The notes under the pieces were generated by a model that was given only the letters and a program-made list of their open reading frames with translations, searched no databases and had not been told where the DNA came from. A DNA stretch of 64,000 bases from Priestia iocasae (GTDB lineage Bacteria; Bacillota; Bacilli; Bacillales; Bacillaceae_H), in contig NZ_JAFBFC010000003.1 of NCBI RefSeq assembly GCF_016909075.1, positions 62,001 to 126,000 of the forward strand, in the 5' to 3' direction. Position numbers and translations under genes: made by a program. This document shows positions 24,472 through 34,153 of the stretch, piece by piece (the first letter of the stretch is position 1; each line of letters opens with the position of its first letter).

Positions 24472-25503
24472 CTACTTCCATAAGAACTGTGGATATTCAT
24501 CAAGATCATGACGTAAGTAACGAGCGAGTAATAATGCTTGCGCATGCGGAACTAGACCCCATACAATTTTTTCACCTAAGTAAGGATGCGTAATTTTTTC
24601 TTGTTTTTTACTCTGCCATGCTGTTAAAAACTTCTTTCGCGCTTCGTCAGACATGATAACCGCACCGTTTTCTTTTTTCAAAAAGTCATTTGAATTTATT
24701 ACTTTTTTATTAATTAATGACAAAACAAACTTGTCTGCATAGATTCCCCTTAACTCTTCCATCACATCTAAAGCTAAAGAGACTCTACCTGGTCGATCTC
24801 GATGTAAAAATCCAACATATGCATCAAGACCTACTCCTTCTAATGCCCCTGCCACATCCTTAGCTAGCAATGTATAAGCAAAGGAAAGTAAGGCATTTAC
24901 ATTATCTAAAGAAGGTCTTCTTGACCGAGAATAAAAATAAAAATCATTTTTTTGCTGAAGGATCATATCGTTAAACAATTTGTTATAACTTAGTGCAGCT
25001 TGCCCTTCTAACCCTCTTAATCTTTCTAAATCATCGCACTCTCGTATTTCAATCAAAAGTGAAGATAACTGTTTCGATGTTTCTTTAAACTTAGCCACAT
25101 CGATTCGCATTGGATAGTCTCTGGTCATCCGTTCGATTATCCACTTGCTGTTGTACACTTTCCCAATAATAAAGTTACGTGCAATTTTTGCTGATTTTAT
25201 TTCATCATCAGAGATACGATATTGTGCTTTCCTTAATGTTACGTTCCCTTTTGTTTCCCCACTTACCCTCGCAAGAAACTGACCATTCATTTTTAAAAAT
25301 ACGAGCGAAATATTTCGTTTTGCACAATACCCCATCAGGGCCGGGCTGGCTCCCGTATAGCCAAACGAAACAATAGACTCTAGGTTATGAAGGGGCAATC
25401 TACCTAATTTCTCTTGTTCTTTTAAAAGAACAATGTTATCCCCATCTAACGATAAGTACACATCAGATTGAGTGACGAATAACGTATTTAAAAGCTTTTT
25501 CAT
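24472..25503 (-). CDS. cas1: Cas1 spacer integrase
   Basis: The 343-aa protein has the Cas1 N-terminal beta domain (YLSLDGDNIVLL, then LVFLKMNGQFLARV) and the helical catalytic domain. The metal-binding residues are in GLEGQAALSYNKLF (Glu), VGFLHRDRPGRVSLALDVMEELR (His and Asp) and the helix after it. It integrates new spacers at the leader end together with Cas2 and Cas4. It overlaps the cas4 stop by four bases, so the genes are translationally coupled. Full length and intact. Confidence 0.97.
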   Translation of the reverse strand: MKKLLNTLFVTQSDVYLSLDGDNIVLLKEQEKLGRLPLHNLESIVSFGYTGASPALMGYCAKRNISLVFLKMNGQFLARVSGETKGNVTLRKAQYRISDDEIKSAKIARNFIIGKVYNSKWIIERMTRDYPMRIDVAKFKETSKQLSSLLIEIRECDDLERLRGLEGQAALSYNKLFNDMILQQKNDFYFYSRSRRPSLDNVNALLSFAYTLLAKDVAGALEGVGLDAYVGFLHRDRPGRVSLALDVMEELRGIYADKFVLSLINKKVINSNDFLKKENGAVIMSDEARKKFLTAWQSKKQEKITHPYLGEKIVWGLVPHAQALLLARYLRHDLDEYPQFLWK

Positions 25504-26156
25504 TCTGTTATCCTCCCTTCAATATAACGTTTGACCGATTGCTTATTCATAACCGTTGGCAAACAAATATGTTGAAGAGAACAACTTTTACAAAATGATC
25601 CAGTTTTCACTTTAGGCGTATACTGGCGCTCATAATAGTCTCTCATTTCTAACACAACATTCTTTACTTTTCTCTTTTGTTCAACTGAAATCGGCACTTC
25701 AATACGATGCTTTATTTCATTATAAAAAACATATCCCGTGTTCACTTCACAAAGTAACATTTCTTCTAAACATATGGCTTGAGCTGTTAGCTGCAGCACA
25801 TCTGAATCGTCTATTTTAGGTTTTCCGCGCTTATATTCAACAGGATAAACGATATATTTGCCTTCTTCCCCATTTAATTCGATTCCTTGGTCATCCTTTA
25901 CAAATTCAACAACATCGCAAATACCTGTTATTTGTAAGTCGTTTGACTTCACAGGCATGGCCCGAGCAATCAACTTATCTCGACGTTTCTCGCGAACAAA
26001 TGGTTGATCTGCTTTATCATGAAGATGTTGACCTTCAACTGTCTTTACATTCTCAGCCCATTCTTGTTCGATGTGAATGAGTGCCCATTGCCTTCGACAA
26101 AATTGAAAATGTTGAATGCCTGAAAGCATCAGGTAATGATCTTCATTATTGTCCAT
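25500..26156 (-). CDS. cas4: Cas4 RecB-like exonuclease
   Basis: The 218-aa protein starts MDNNEDHYLMLSGIQHFQFC. The four Fe-S cluster cysteines are seen as FCRRQW near the N-terminus and CKSCSLQHIC near the C-terminus. The RecB nuclease core is ITGICDVVEF plus YPVEYKRGKP (D...E-x-K). Cas4 trims prespacers and ensures correct PAM and orientation. The ATG at 26156 overlaps the end of cas7 by 11 bases. The upstream codon at 26168 is less likely. Confidence 0.95.
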   Translation of the reverse strand: MDNNEDHYLMLSGIQHFQFCRRQWALIHIEQEWAENVKTVEGQHLHDKADQPFVREKRRDKLIARAMPVKSNDLQITGICDVVEFVKDDQGIELNGEEGKYIVYPVEYKRGKPKIDDSDVLQLTAQAICLEEMLLCEVNTGYVFYNEIKHRIEVPISVEQKRKVKNVVLEMRDYYERQYTPKVKTGSFCKSCSLQHICLPTVMNKQSVKRYIEGRITE

Positions 26157-27000
26157 CAATGACTTCAACCTTTAGACCATCTAATTCCTTAAGCACAATC
26201 GTATAATCTTCAAATGATTTAGGTTGCTCTACCGACTCGATTTTTAACGAACGATGTACTTTTGCTGAAGAATATTGACCCAATTTTGAAGTGTGCTCCC
26301 ACCAAAATACTTTGTTCACTTCCATACTTCCATCAGGACGAGCAGCAGATGCATCGTTTTCAAATAACGTAACAAGTGCTTGTTTTAATTTTGTTGCATC
26401 TTCAGTTGAGAAGCCTGTTTTTTCAGCCAGTTGAGTATTAATGCTTCCATAAAACACATAAGTTCCAAAATCAACACGGTGTTTCATACCCATCGTATCA
26501 GATCCCTTTTCTTTCCCCGGCTCTGAATTTACACTTTTTGTAATCTGCATACTTGTAATATCAATTGGGTCAATGCTTGTAGCTGTATGAATGGATACAG
26601 GTCCTCTTACACCTACAGACACACCACTTTTCGCACCTTTAAAAGCAAATACTTGACCAAAACTTCTAACATCTAACCATTCACGACACGCGACTCCTGC
26701 AAATTCTTCACTTGAAATTTCTTTTGCTTTAAACATTTTGCCAAGTAATTCGTTAGCTTCTGCTCGTTCTCTTAAACTTTTAAACTCGTCCACATTTCGA
26801 TCATTTGACTGAACAAAGATTGATTCTCCCATATCTTGAAGACGATTACGAATTTTACGTTTTATGGCTACATCTGAAATTTCACCATAGCCGTCATAAT
26901 TTTGACGAGGACGATTCCCGTTTAAAGGGTCTCCATTTGGATTTGCTTTCGTTACTGATAATACAATTGCAAAATCAATTTTACGATCTAAAATTGGCAT
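26146..27000 (-). CDS. cas7: Cas7 (Csd2) Cascade backbone protein
   Basis: The 284-aa protein starts MPILDRKIDFAIVLSVTKANPNGDPLNGNRPR, the standard Csd2 beginning. It has the RRM-like core with GVRGPVSIHTATSIDPIDI and KHRVDFGTYVFYGSIN. Multiple copies polymerise along the crRNA to form the I-C Cascade filament. The gene follows cas8c by 13 bases with AGGAGG before the ATG. Confidence 0.96.
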   Translation of the reverse strand: MPILDRKIDFAIVLSVTKANPNGDPLNGNRPRQNYDGYGEISDVAIKRKIRNRLQDMGESIFVQSNDRNVDEFKSLRERAEANELLGKMFKAKEISSEEFAGVACREWLDVRSFGQVFAFKGAKSGVSVGVRGPVSIHTATSIDPIDITSMQITKSVNSEPGKEKGSDTMGMKHRVDFGTYVFYGSINTQLAEKTGFSTEDATKLKQALVTLFENDASAARPDGSMEVNKVFWWEHTSKLGQYSSAKVHRSLKIESVEQPKSFEDYTIVLKELDGLKVEVIDGQ

Positions 27001-27013
27001 TTTATTTTCCTCC

Positions 27014-28900
27014 TTAGTTTGTTACTGCTTTCGTTTCTTCATCTTTTACTTTTTTTTGATAAAGATCATGACGCTGACTATAAAAACCTAGCAAGTACTT
27101 GCCAGATAATGATTTATTATTAAAATCATCAAATTGGATTTGAGACGCTACTTCATCAATTAAACTCGATAAATAAAGAGATTTTGCCCCTAATTTTGCT
27201 TGATATGGTTGCAAAGCGTCTTGGATGGTTTTCCACGTTCTAGCAGGGTGTTTAGAAAACGAGTTCATATAGCGAATTGCATTTGTTGCTCTTGTTTCTT
27301 CTTTTCCAAGGGCCTGTCTTTCAAGTACATCTGCAATGGCCAGTAATCGACCAAACAAATAGTCCCGATTATGATTATTTCTGTCTAGTGACACTTCATA
27401 TCCCTCCTCTTTGTTAACTAGCGCACATGTCACACTTATCGTTTTTTCCCATTCCCATCTTTCCATTGAAACTGGATTTGAAGCACGTTGAATTGCACTT
27501 CTTACGATATCTACTGGAATTTTTTTATCATCGATGATACAAGGCAAAATACGTTCAACCAAACCTTTTACGATTTTTTCGTTCACTTTTGTTCCATAAG
27601 CGGCTAATGCAATATCTTTAGGCGATGGTGCTCCGATAAACTCAATGTACTGATTGTTTTCATCTTTTCGATAGCGATGATGCCAAATGCACGAAGAATA
27701 CCATGATTTTAATCGATTTAAATATAACTCTTTATTCATATAACGATAATAAAGAACAGCCATTCTCCCAGTTGTCGCCGAATCCAATATGAGAATGTTT
27801 ACATCTGCTTTCCCGCCCATTGTTAAGTCATTTCTATATCCATCTAATGCCTTTGCAACTTCTCTAGCAAACTCTTTGTTAGTAAACCCCTCTTTTTTAA
27901 TCGTAGAAACATTCATTGCAAATGGGTCATCTAAAGGGTCTGGAACAGCCTCACTATTATTCTGCCAAACAAGAAAGACACGTTGATCCATTACCTTACC
28001 TTGATGCTGAATAAGCCACTTTAACGCGTTATGCGCTTTCTGTGAAACGTCATAACCAATACTTGCGACTTCTTCACTATGGTGAAATCTTCCTCTAAAT
28101 GTGAAACCACTTGTATCGTTTGCTGAGATTAATTTCGCTTTATCTCCAGCATGTCTAATTTTATTTGCATGTCTGTCTGTACTAGGTACGTGTTTTCCTG
28201 TGACAAAGCATAAATCACTTTCACCTAACCTTTCACGATAGTACTGAATAAATGATTCATACATCTGTTGATCTGACCAAACATTCTTTAAAATTTTCAT
28301 TGGAGAATGTACATTAAAGCGAATGAAAGCACTAGATTGATCACCGGGAATGACTGAAAAAATAGCAGGCTTTTGTTCATACAAAGAGTCATATTTAGGC
28401 TGCCATTTCTCAATAAGCTCACCATTTTCATCTAAGCCTAATATGCGTTCCTCAAGTAGATCTCTTACTAATCTTTTTTTGTTCAAATACGAATAAATGC
28501 TTTTTACTTTATTAGTAGCATATGGAGAATTAGCCCAATCACTTAAATTTTTTATGTAATAAGAAAAAGGCTCTTCTTTTTTTATCTTTCCTCCATACGC
28601 AATAAAATCACCAGCTACGTAATTCAACTTGTCGTGCAGTGGATACGGCGCAATTTTAGAACCAGCTCGACTCGATGACCCTTCTGTACAAGGAATTAGT
28701 GTGTTCCCATCGCTTTTATCAATAACAAAAGCTGAATGAAATTCCCCTTCTTCGGTTATATTCACTTGAATATGAGCAGTTTGAGTGGTATGAGCAATCG
28801 GTAACAATGTATATTCTTGTCCATTCCGCTTCTTATTAACTTTCCCCACGTGTTCAATGTTTGCTTCATAGGTCTCATAAAGATTTAACAGCCAACTCAT
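27014..28900 (-). CDS. cas8c: Cas8c (Csd1) large Cascade subunit
   Basis: The 628-aa protein matches Csd1 in length and order. It has an N-terminal [19 protein letters not shown], a central [21 protein letters not shown] and [11 protein letters not shown]-like region ([13 protein letters not shown]), and a C-terminal helical part with [23 protein letters not shown]. Cas8c recognises the PAM and recruits Cas3. In type I-C an internal start in cas8c usually also yields Cas11c from the C-terminal helical region; a possible site was not resolved here. The gene overlaps the cas5 stop by four bases. It is intact. Confidence 0.95.
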   Translation of the reverse strand: MSWLLNLYETYEANIEHVGKVNKKRNGQEYTLLPIAHTTQTAHIQVNITEEGEFHSAFVIDKSDGNTLIPCTEGSSSRAGSKIAPYPLHDKLNYVAGDFIAYGGKIKKEEPFSYYIKNLSDWANSPYATNKVKSIYSYLNKKRLVRDLLEERILGLDENGELIEKWQPKYDSLYEQKPAIFSVIPGDQSSAFIRFNVHSPMKILKNVWSDQQMYESFIQYYRERLGESDLCFVTGKHVPSTDRHANKIRHAGDKAKLISANDTSGFTFRGRFHHSEEVASIGYDVSQKAHNALKWLIQHQGKVMDQRVFLVWQNNSEAVPDPLDDPFAMNVSTIKKEGFTNKEFAREVAKALDGYRNDLTMGGKADVNILILDSATTGRMAVLYYRYMNKELYLNRLKSWYSSCIWHHRYRKDENNQYIEFIGAPSPKDIALAAYGTKVNEKIVKGLVERILPCIIDDKKIPVDIVRSAIQRASNPVSMERWEWEKTISVTCALVNKEEGYEVSLDRNNHNRDYLFGRLLAIADVLERQALGKEETRATNAIRYMNSFSKHPARTWKTIQDALQPYQAKLGAKSLYLSSLIDEVASQIQFDDFNNKSLSGKYLLGFYSQRHDLYQKKVKDEETKAVTN

Positions 28901-29616
28901 TGATTCATCTCCATTTCTATATGAAGAGATGTCTGATCTACTGATTCTACATTTGTAAAGTCAAAATGCTTTGCCGTCATACCCATAATCTTTCTAACTT
29001 GCGTGCATTGATCAGGGCGAATAAACTCAATGACACCATCTCTCATTGTTGGATTCCACAAGCGGACTTCCATTTCATCACGACCGGTTTCATCAGGATA
29101 ATTAATACCATGGACCATTGTTCCTAAGTGAAGATCTCCGTAATCATCATAAAAGCCTTTACCTTCTCCAAATACACATGGTTCCACGTATCCTTGGCAC
29201 TCTCTTGCCCCTAAAAAGATGTCCCTTCTTCCTCCTGCTTTCAGAGAACGCTTTAGGATGTTGTGATGCTTATGTTCGTTTCGATCAAATGACATCTCAG
29301 GTCGATGCGGATTAAAGATAAAATGAGCTTTCACTTGATAATGTACATCCTTCAAGTATGTATAGTTAGCAAGTGTATTTCCTCCACCATAGTCAATTGG
29401 ACGAATTCCTTTTGATTCCATCCTAATTGGCTTTATAACACGTATTGCATCCACAACCATTAATAATGTTGGTTTCCAGTATATGCTCTCCACAATCCCT
29501 TTTAACGCTTGGTAAGTGGGGACATGATAGGAATACTTTTCCCCTCCCATCTTTGTAAGTGGATCCGTAAACAAAGCATAATTACCAAACAATTCAAATT
29601 CTATTGAGTTTCTCAT
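28897..29616 (-). CDS. cas5c: Cas5c (Cas5d) crRNA-processing endoribonuclease
   Basis: The 239-aa protein starts [19 protein letters not shown]. Tyr46, Lys116 and His117 fall at exactly the positions of the catalytic triad described for Bacillus halodurans Cas5d, so it should cleave repeat RNA to leave an 11-base 5' handle. It then stays in Cascade at the 5' end of the crRNA. GAGGAGG precedes the ATG at 29616. It is first in the cas5-8c-7-4-1-2 operon. The upstream region carries array 2's terminator and a crRNA-like element on the other strand. Confidence 0.96.
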   Translation of the reverse strand: MRNSIEFELFGNYALFTDPLTKMGGEKYSYHVPTYQALKGIVESIYWKPTLLMVVDAIRVIKPIRMESKGIRPIDYGGGNTLANYTYLKDVHYQVKAHFIFNPHRPEMSFDRNEHKHHNILKRSLKAGGRRDIFLGARECQGYVEPCVFGEGKGFYDDYGDLHLGTMVHGINYPDETGRDEMEVRLWNPTMRDGVIEFIRPDQCTQVRKIMGMTAKHFDFTNVESVDQTSLHIEMEMNQ

Positions 29617-29734
29617 AGTTTCCTCCTCTCTTAAAATATGAAAATATTACCATATAATAGTAACATTTAACTGCTTTTATTGTAAATATTTTCTAATAAT
29701 ATATTATATGAACTTTTTGTTAACTTTAAGAGTG

Positions 29735-29743
29735 TGGTATAAT
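29735..29743 (+). promoter_or_regulatory. Extended -10 promoter of the crRNA-like element
   Basis: TGGTATAAT on the plus strand is an extended -10 box (TG-n-TATAAT); the -35 region (TTTTGT around 29715) is weak. The predicted transcription start is near 29750, at the first base of the repeat-like sequence. Confidence 0.65.
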
Positions 29744-29748
29744 TAAGC

Positions 29749-29852
29749 GTCACTTTAAAAGTGCGGATTGAAAAATATAATATATGATTAAGTAAGACAC
29801 AAAAGACACCCTACCATCGTTTATATTAAGGATGGTAGGGTGTCTTTTGTCC
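29749..29852 (+). ncRNA. Candidate crRNA-like regulatory RNA (CreR-like)
   Basis: On the strand opposite to the cas genes, bases 29749-29776 read GTCACTTTAAAAGTGCGG and then ATTGAAAAAT. This is a shortened version of the array repeat: same GTC start, a small hairpin CACTT-TAA-AAGTG in place of GCACTC-GAGTGC, and the same AGTGCG-GATTGAAA handle. An extended -10 promoter ends seven bases before it. A unique stretch of about 24 bases and then a perfect 18-bp terminator hairpin follow, giving an RNA of about 100 bases. That is the anatomy of a single crRNA with its own promoter and terminator. Such solitary units near cas promoters are known as Cas-regulating RNAs in other CRISPR types. The identity here is inferred. 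Confidence 0.55.
29801..29848. terminator. Perfect 18-bp bidirectional terminator
   Basis: AAAAGACACCCTACCATC (29801-29818) and GATGGTAGGGTGTCTTTT (29831-29848) pair without mismatch around a 12-base loop. It should stop array 2 transcripts before cas5 on the minus strand and end the crRNA-like RNA on the plus strand. Confidence 0.9.
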
Positions 29853-29885
29853 ATGCTGTTTTTGTATAGATTGTTATTTTTAGAA

Positions 29886-31410
29886 TTTAGAGTGCGACTG
29901 CCGATGAAATTCAAGTTGGCTTAGCGCGTACTGATTTCAATCCACGCACTCATATAGAGTGCGACCAAAGCGGTCATTGAGAAAGAAAAACTTGGCTATA
30001 TTTCAATCCACGCACTCATATAGAGTGCGACATAAAGAAACCTAACATAACATTACTGTCAAACAAATTTCAATCCACGCACTCATATAGAGTGCGACTC
30101 GTCCCTTGTGACGATGATACAAGGCATGTTATATTTCAATCCACGCACTCATATAGAGTGCGACAGACGCGCTTGTGTTACGTAAAGCGGTTGCGGAATT
30201 TCAATCCACGCACTCATATAGAGTGCGACCTGCGCTAAGCGTCCTCAAAACAAATGTTTTGAGGATTTCAATCCACGCACTCATATAGAGTGCGACCTCA
30301 TTATTTTTCCAAGGAATGAAAGCAAGATGATAATTTCAATCCACGCACTCATATAGAGTGCGACCGCTTCTATTGCGCAAGGCGTTAAATACTTCGCTAT
30401 TTCAATCCACGCACTCATATAGAGTGCGACTTGAAGCACAACAAATGATGTTAAATCGTATAATTTCAATCCACGCACTCATATAGAGTGCGACTTTTGA
30501 AAAAGAAATCAATAACAATTCACAATTAATTTCAATCCACGCACTCATATAGAGTGCGACGGATGTTGTTGATTTTACAACAGATGATGAGTCAATTTCA
30601 ATCCACGCACTCATATAGAGTGCGACTTACTCAACGTCTTACAGTGGTTACGAGGTGACTATTTCAATCCACGCACTCATATAGAGTGCGACTTGCGCTT
30701 TATTTAAACTGGGACAAAGTCAAAGCATTTCAATCCACGCACTCATATAGAGTGCGACTTTCGCGTTAAATGTCTGTCCAACCGCTTTCTCATTTCAATC
30801 CACGCACTCATATAGAGTGCGACAGGCGACATAGTGGCGAAGAAGGATTTCCACGAATTTCAATCCACGCACTCATATAGAGTGCGACTTACAAGCATTT
30901 TCATAATAAGCGGGGACAGTTATTTCAATCCACGCACTCATATAGAGTGCGACGTCCCTAAGTTGCCGCTAATGTCTGAAAGGACCATTTCAATCCACGC
31001 ACTCATATAGAGTGCGACAGGAATGATTAAAACAAAGCGGGTGAGCATGAAAATTTCAATCCACGCACTCATATAGAGTGCGACTAGCGGGCAACAACTT
31101 AGTTTTAAAACCGTAGGTATTTCAATCCACGCACTCATATAGAGTGCGACACCTTCCATTGTGCGCTTCTTGGTGTCGTTTAATTTCAATCCACGCACTC
31201 ATATAGAGTGCGACTTTCTTGCTCGACCTCTAGTTTAACCGCTTCTTTATTTCAATCCACGCACTCATATAGAGTGCGACCAACGCCCTGTATTTTAAAT
31301 CAAAAGAGGATAAATTTCAATCCACGCACTCATATAGAGTGCGACCTTCGAGTTTCAGCGCTTCTTCTTTGCTTGTGTATTTCAATCCACGCACTCATAT
31401 AGAGTGCGAC
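29886..31410 (-). CRISPR. CRISPR array 2 (type I-C), 23 repeats plus a fragment
   Basis: Twenty-three 32-base repeats run from 29934 to 31410 with period 64-68. The repeat matches array 1 except at one base in the loop (minus strand CTATATGAG here, CTACATGAG in array 1). A 13-base repeat remnant at 29886-29898 marks the distal end. The leader is at 31411-31590, next to the cas3 stop, so transcription is minus, towards cas5. The array sits between cas3 and cas5, which is unusual for a type I-C operon. Spacers are 32-35 bases and appear unique. One (30230-30264) is a palindrome. Confidence 0.98.
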
Positions 31411-31590
31411 AGCGATTTTCAGTTAAAAACGGCTACTAATTACACATTTCCAACTAAATGCCCGCTATTTTCTTTACAAAAATAAAGAACAGAATACTTA
31501 AATTAGAATTATTCGGCAAACTTCTACAAATGATGAGGTGCGAATGCTCCTACGAAATCATGTGCACTTCACATCCGCACCATCTCCTTG
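31411..31590 (-). promoter_or_regulatory. Leader of CRISPR array 2
   Basis: It is homologous to the leader of array 1 along about 170 bases, including the AAAATCGCT junction, the AACAG-containing middle and the far inverted repeat GGTGCGAATG / CATCCGCACC (31537-31546 / 31572-31581). The last pair differs from leader 1 in a way that keeps a G-U pair in RNA. It lies directly downstream of cas3. Confidence 0.85.
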
Positions 31591-31659
31591 ATAGCGATTC
31601 CTTTTCACCGGTACATTATTTCCTTATGAACTATAGGAAATAGGTTTTAACGCCATCAA

Positions 31660-34095
31660 TTAAAATATGTTCAACTCCATCAAGCTGTCATTTTCTAAAT
31701 TAAGTCCATATTCTTCACTATAAGCCCCTTCCTTTAAGACAAAAATATGTCCATCCAAGTAGCTTACAATCCCGTCTTGTTGAGATAAGTGTTGTAGTTC
31801 ATGTTGATAAATATTAATGGTAAATTGCTGAGCTGTTTTTAATAATCTTGAAAGTTCTTCAATCGTTCCTTTACCATTTAATTCAGCGATAATTTGTTTC
31901 CCTTCTCCGTAAGGAACAATTACCGATGTTGTATAATCTGGGATTACCTCAAAATGATTAGCTGCTGTTTTATAACTATTAGCTAAAAATAGTGGTAATT
32001 GCTTCCCTTCTTTTTGATAGAATGCTTTGTGGTAACTATAGTTGTGCTTCGTTTCTGTTAAAAGTTCCACCATTGTTTTTTCAAGTGTTGAAATAGAATA
32101 GTCTAAACTAGATTCGAATGCAGTATAGTATCGTTTAAAGTAGAACTCCATTGCTTGTCTTGATAAAATGTGTCCCCCATGAAGTTCTTTATCTCGTTTT
32201 AGGTCTAACAGAATTGTTTTAGCTATTTGCTTTCCTTGTTTTATTTCCTTCAAACGAGATAAATTTTCTTCTTCATGATCTATCACATAAACATGTCCAG
32301 TATCCTTTTCACCATGACGATTACAGCGTCCTGCTGCTTGAGCGATAGAATCTAGTCCTGCCAAAGAACGAATGACACAATCAAAACTTATATCAACTCC
32401 AGCCTCAATTAATTGAGTACTCACACAAATAACAGGCTGCCCTTTCTTTAGGTCATTTCGTACTTTATCTAAGATTATATGTCGATGAGCGGCACACATA
32501 GACGTACTAAGATGGTAAATAGCAATTCCCATATTCTTTTCTTGTAACTTTTTATATAAATTCTTAACTACTGATTTTGTATTCAATATGACTAAAATAC
32601 TCCTGCACTTTTTCATTGTTGTATCAATAAAATCAATTAGTTCATTATTATTAAACGTTTCATTTGTGGCACGATCAACTATTTCTACACGTTTAAACGA
32701 TTCAATGACTGTGTCTACATTGCTAATAATTTCTTGGTCTGGCTCTATTTCTAATCTATGTTCAACAAAATCTAAGGCTGGCTGAGTAGCTGTACATAGA
32801 ATCATGCTAGATTTTCCATATGCATGTAAAAAATTCAACGCATCATTAAAAAGAGAAACGCACGAGATAGGGACTTTTTGAACCTCATCAAAAATAATGA
32901 TAGACTCACTTAAGTTATGAAGTCTTCTCGTATTGCGATTTCCTTTTGCATAAAACACATTTAAAAACTGGACCATCGTAGTCAAAATAATTGGCGCATC
33001 CCAATTATCTTTCGCATGCTTTAGCTTTTGGCTCATATTCATGACACCATCTAGACCCTCATCATCTTTTTCGCTATCATGTATAACATTGGAATGATGT
33101 TCTAAGATATTGTAGTCGTCCATCAACACACTTCTGATTTCTTTTGCATTTTGTTCAATGATTGTTGTATAAGGTACTACATAGATAATTCGCTTTTTTT
33201 GATAAAGAGACGCATGCTTAAGTGCGTACCTTAAACTAGCTAATGTTTTGCCACCACCTGTTGGAATAGACAATGTGTAAATACCAGAGGGCTTTTGGGC
33301 GAATTGATCACATTGATTTGACATATCAGCTCGTAACTGATTGATTATAGTGTCAGCCTTGAACGAATTCATCTTGTTCATTAAGCGCTCATAATATTGA
33401 TCAAACAGCTGTTTATGCTCTAATTTTGGATCATTCTCTTTATTTTCTTCAAATAACCTTGTATTTGTTCGATCTGCATCAATTAGCGTACTAAAAATAA
33501 ACTTCGATAAAAACATTATTTTTTTTTCGTCATGACTAGATGGTTGCTTCATTAAAAATGTATCTAATTCAGCTGCTGCTTGATCTATGTATCGTTGAAA
33601 TTCTTCCTCTGCCATTACATGAGAATAAAACTGATCGATAATCATCTCAAATGTATCTAATTCTTTTGCCTGCTTATCCCGAACTCGATGTAAATAGTTT
33701 GATTCCAAATCTGGGCTTAAAAAATCTTGCAAATATGAATGATGAGAAATAATAGCGTTCCCTACAATTTCTGCAATCAAAGCTTTACTCTTATTATAAG
33801 GTGGCTTACTATGAAACAATTGATATAATAATCTTCCACCAGCTGTTGAATGATCAACACTTCCTCTTTTAGGTGCACTAGTTGGATTAGTAACTGCTTC
33901 AGTTATGTAGTCTCGAAACTCAACGGTATACTTCCCTAAATCATGTAGCATTCCTGCTAATCCAGTTAAATGCTTAACTCCTAACTTTTCGCCATATGCT
34001 TCCGCTAACTCTTTAACTCCTAGTAGGTGTTCTTCAACTGTTTGAATTTGTCTATCACTTTCACGTATGTGTGCAATATAATTCACAAACCTCAC
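31660..34095 (-). CDS. cas3: Cas3 helicase-nuclease
   Basis: The 811-aa protein has the HD nuclease domain at the N-terminus (GLAGMLHDLGKYTVEFRDYI near residue 50, then ISHHSYLQDFL near 120). A superfamily 2 helicase follows: Walker A SIPTGGGKTLA (about 278-288), DEVQ in IIIFDEVQKVP (about 395), STQLIEAGVDISFD and SIAQAAGRCNRHGE (motif VI, about 585). Cas3 unwinds and degrades DNA marked by Cascade. The start is GTG at 34095 or GTG at 34086; AAGGGG sits two bases before the first and eleven before the second, so the choice is open. A solitary CRISPR repeat lies 27 bases upstream, in the likely 5' UTR. The gene is separated from cas5 by array 2. Confidence 0.95.
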   Translation of the reverse strand: MRFVNYIAHIRESDRQIQTVEEHLLGVKELAEAYGEKLGVKHLTGLAGMLHDLGKYTVEFRDYITEAVTNPTSAPKRGSVDHSTAGGRLLYQLFHSKPPYNKSKALIAEIVGNAIISHHSYLQDFLSPDLESNYLHRVRDKQAKELDTFEMIIDQFYSHVMAEEEFQRYIDQAAAELDTFLMKQPSSHDEKKIMFLSKFIFSTLIDADRTNTRLFEENKENDPKLEHKQLFDQYYERLMNKMNSFKADTIINQLRADMSNQCDQFAQKPSGIYTLSIPTGGGKTLASLRYALKHASLYQKKRIIYVVPYTTIIEQNAKEIRSVLMDDYNILEHHSNVIHDSEKDDEGLDGVMNMSQKLKHAKDNWDAPIILTTMVQFLNVFYAKGNRNTRRLHNLSESIIIFDEVQKVPISCVSLFNDALNFLHAYGKSSMILCTATQPALDFVEHRLEIEPDQEIISNVDTVIESFKRVEIVDRATNETFNNNELIDFIDTTMKKCRSILVILNTKSVVKNLYKKLQEKNMGIAIYHLSTSMCAAHRHIILDKVRNDLKKGQPVICVSTQLIEAGVDISFDCVIRSLAGLDSIAQAAGRCNRHGEKDTGHVYVIDHEEENLSRLKEIKQGKQIAKTILLDLKRDKELHGGHILSRQAMEFYFKRYYTAFESSLDYSISTLEKTMVELLTETKHNYSYHKAFYQKEGKQLPLFLANSYKTAANHFEVIPDYTTSVIVPYGEGKQIIAELNGKGTIEELSRLLKTAQQFTINIYQHELQHLSQQDGIVSYLDGHIFVLKEGAYSEEYGLNLENDSLMELNIF

Positions 34096-34121
34096 AACCC
34101 CTTTTTACTACAATAAGCTTT

Positions 34122-34153
34122 TTGTCAATCTACGCACTCACATAGAGTGCGAC
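34122..34153 (-). repeat. Solitary CRISPR repeat in the 5' region of cas3
   Basis: On the minus strand it reads GTCGCACTCTATGTGAGTG, then CGTAGATTGAC. It differs from the array 2 repeat by a G for A in the loop, an A for G in the handle and a changed 3' end. The hairpin arms are intact. The ten bases before it, AAAAATCGCC, match the leader end of both arrays (AAAATCGCT). The cas3 start codon is only 27-36 bases downstream. Confidence 0.85.

Noticed and set aside
24462-24545. Longer start for cas2 (124 aa)
   Set aside because: The extension overlaps cas1 and does not look like Cas2. The TTG at 24461 gives the standard 96-aa protein.
29691-29710. Match of the crRNA-like guide to the cas5 leader as proof of self-targeting
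   Set aside because: The matched bases are almost all A or T in an AT-rich stretch and the first two guide positions do not match, so it is mentioned only as a hint.
30281-31402. Frames with repeated VALYMSAWIEI across array 2
   Set aside because: These are repeat translations on the minus strand and their counterparts, with no ribosome sites.
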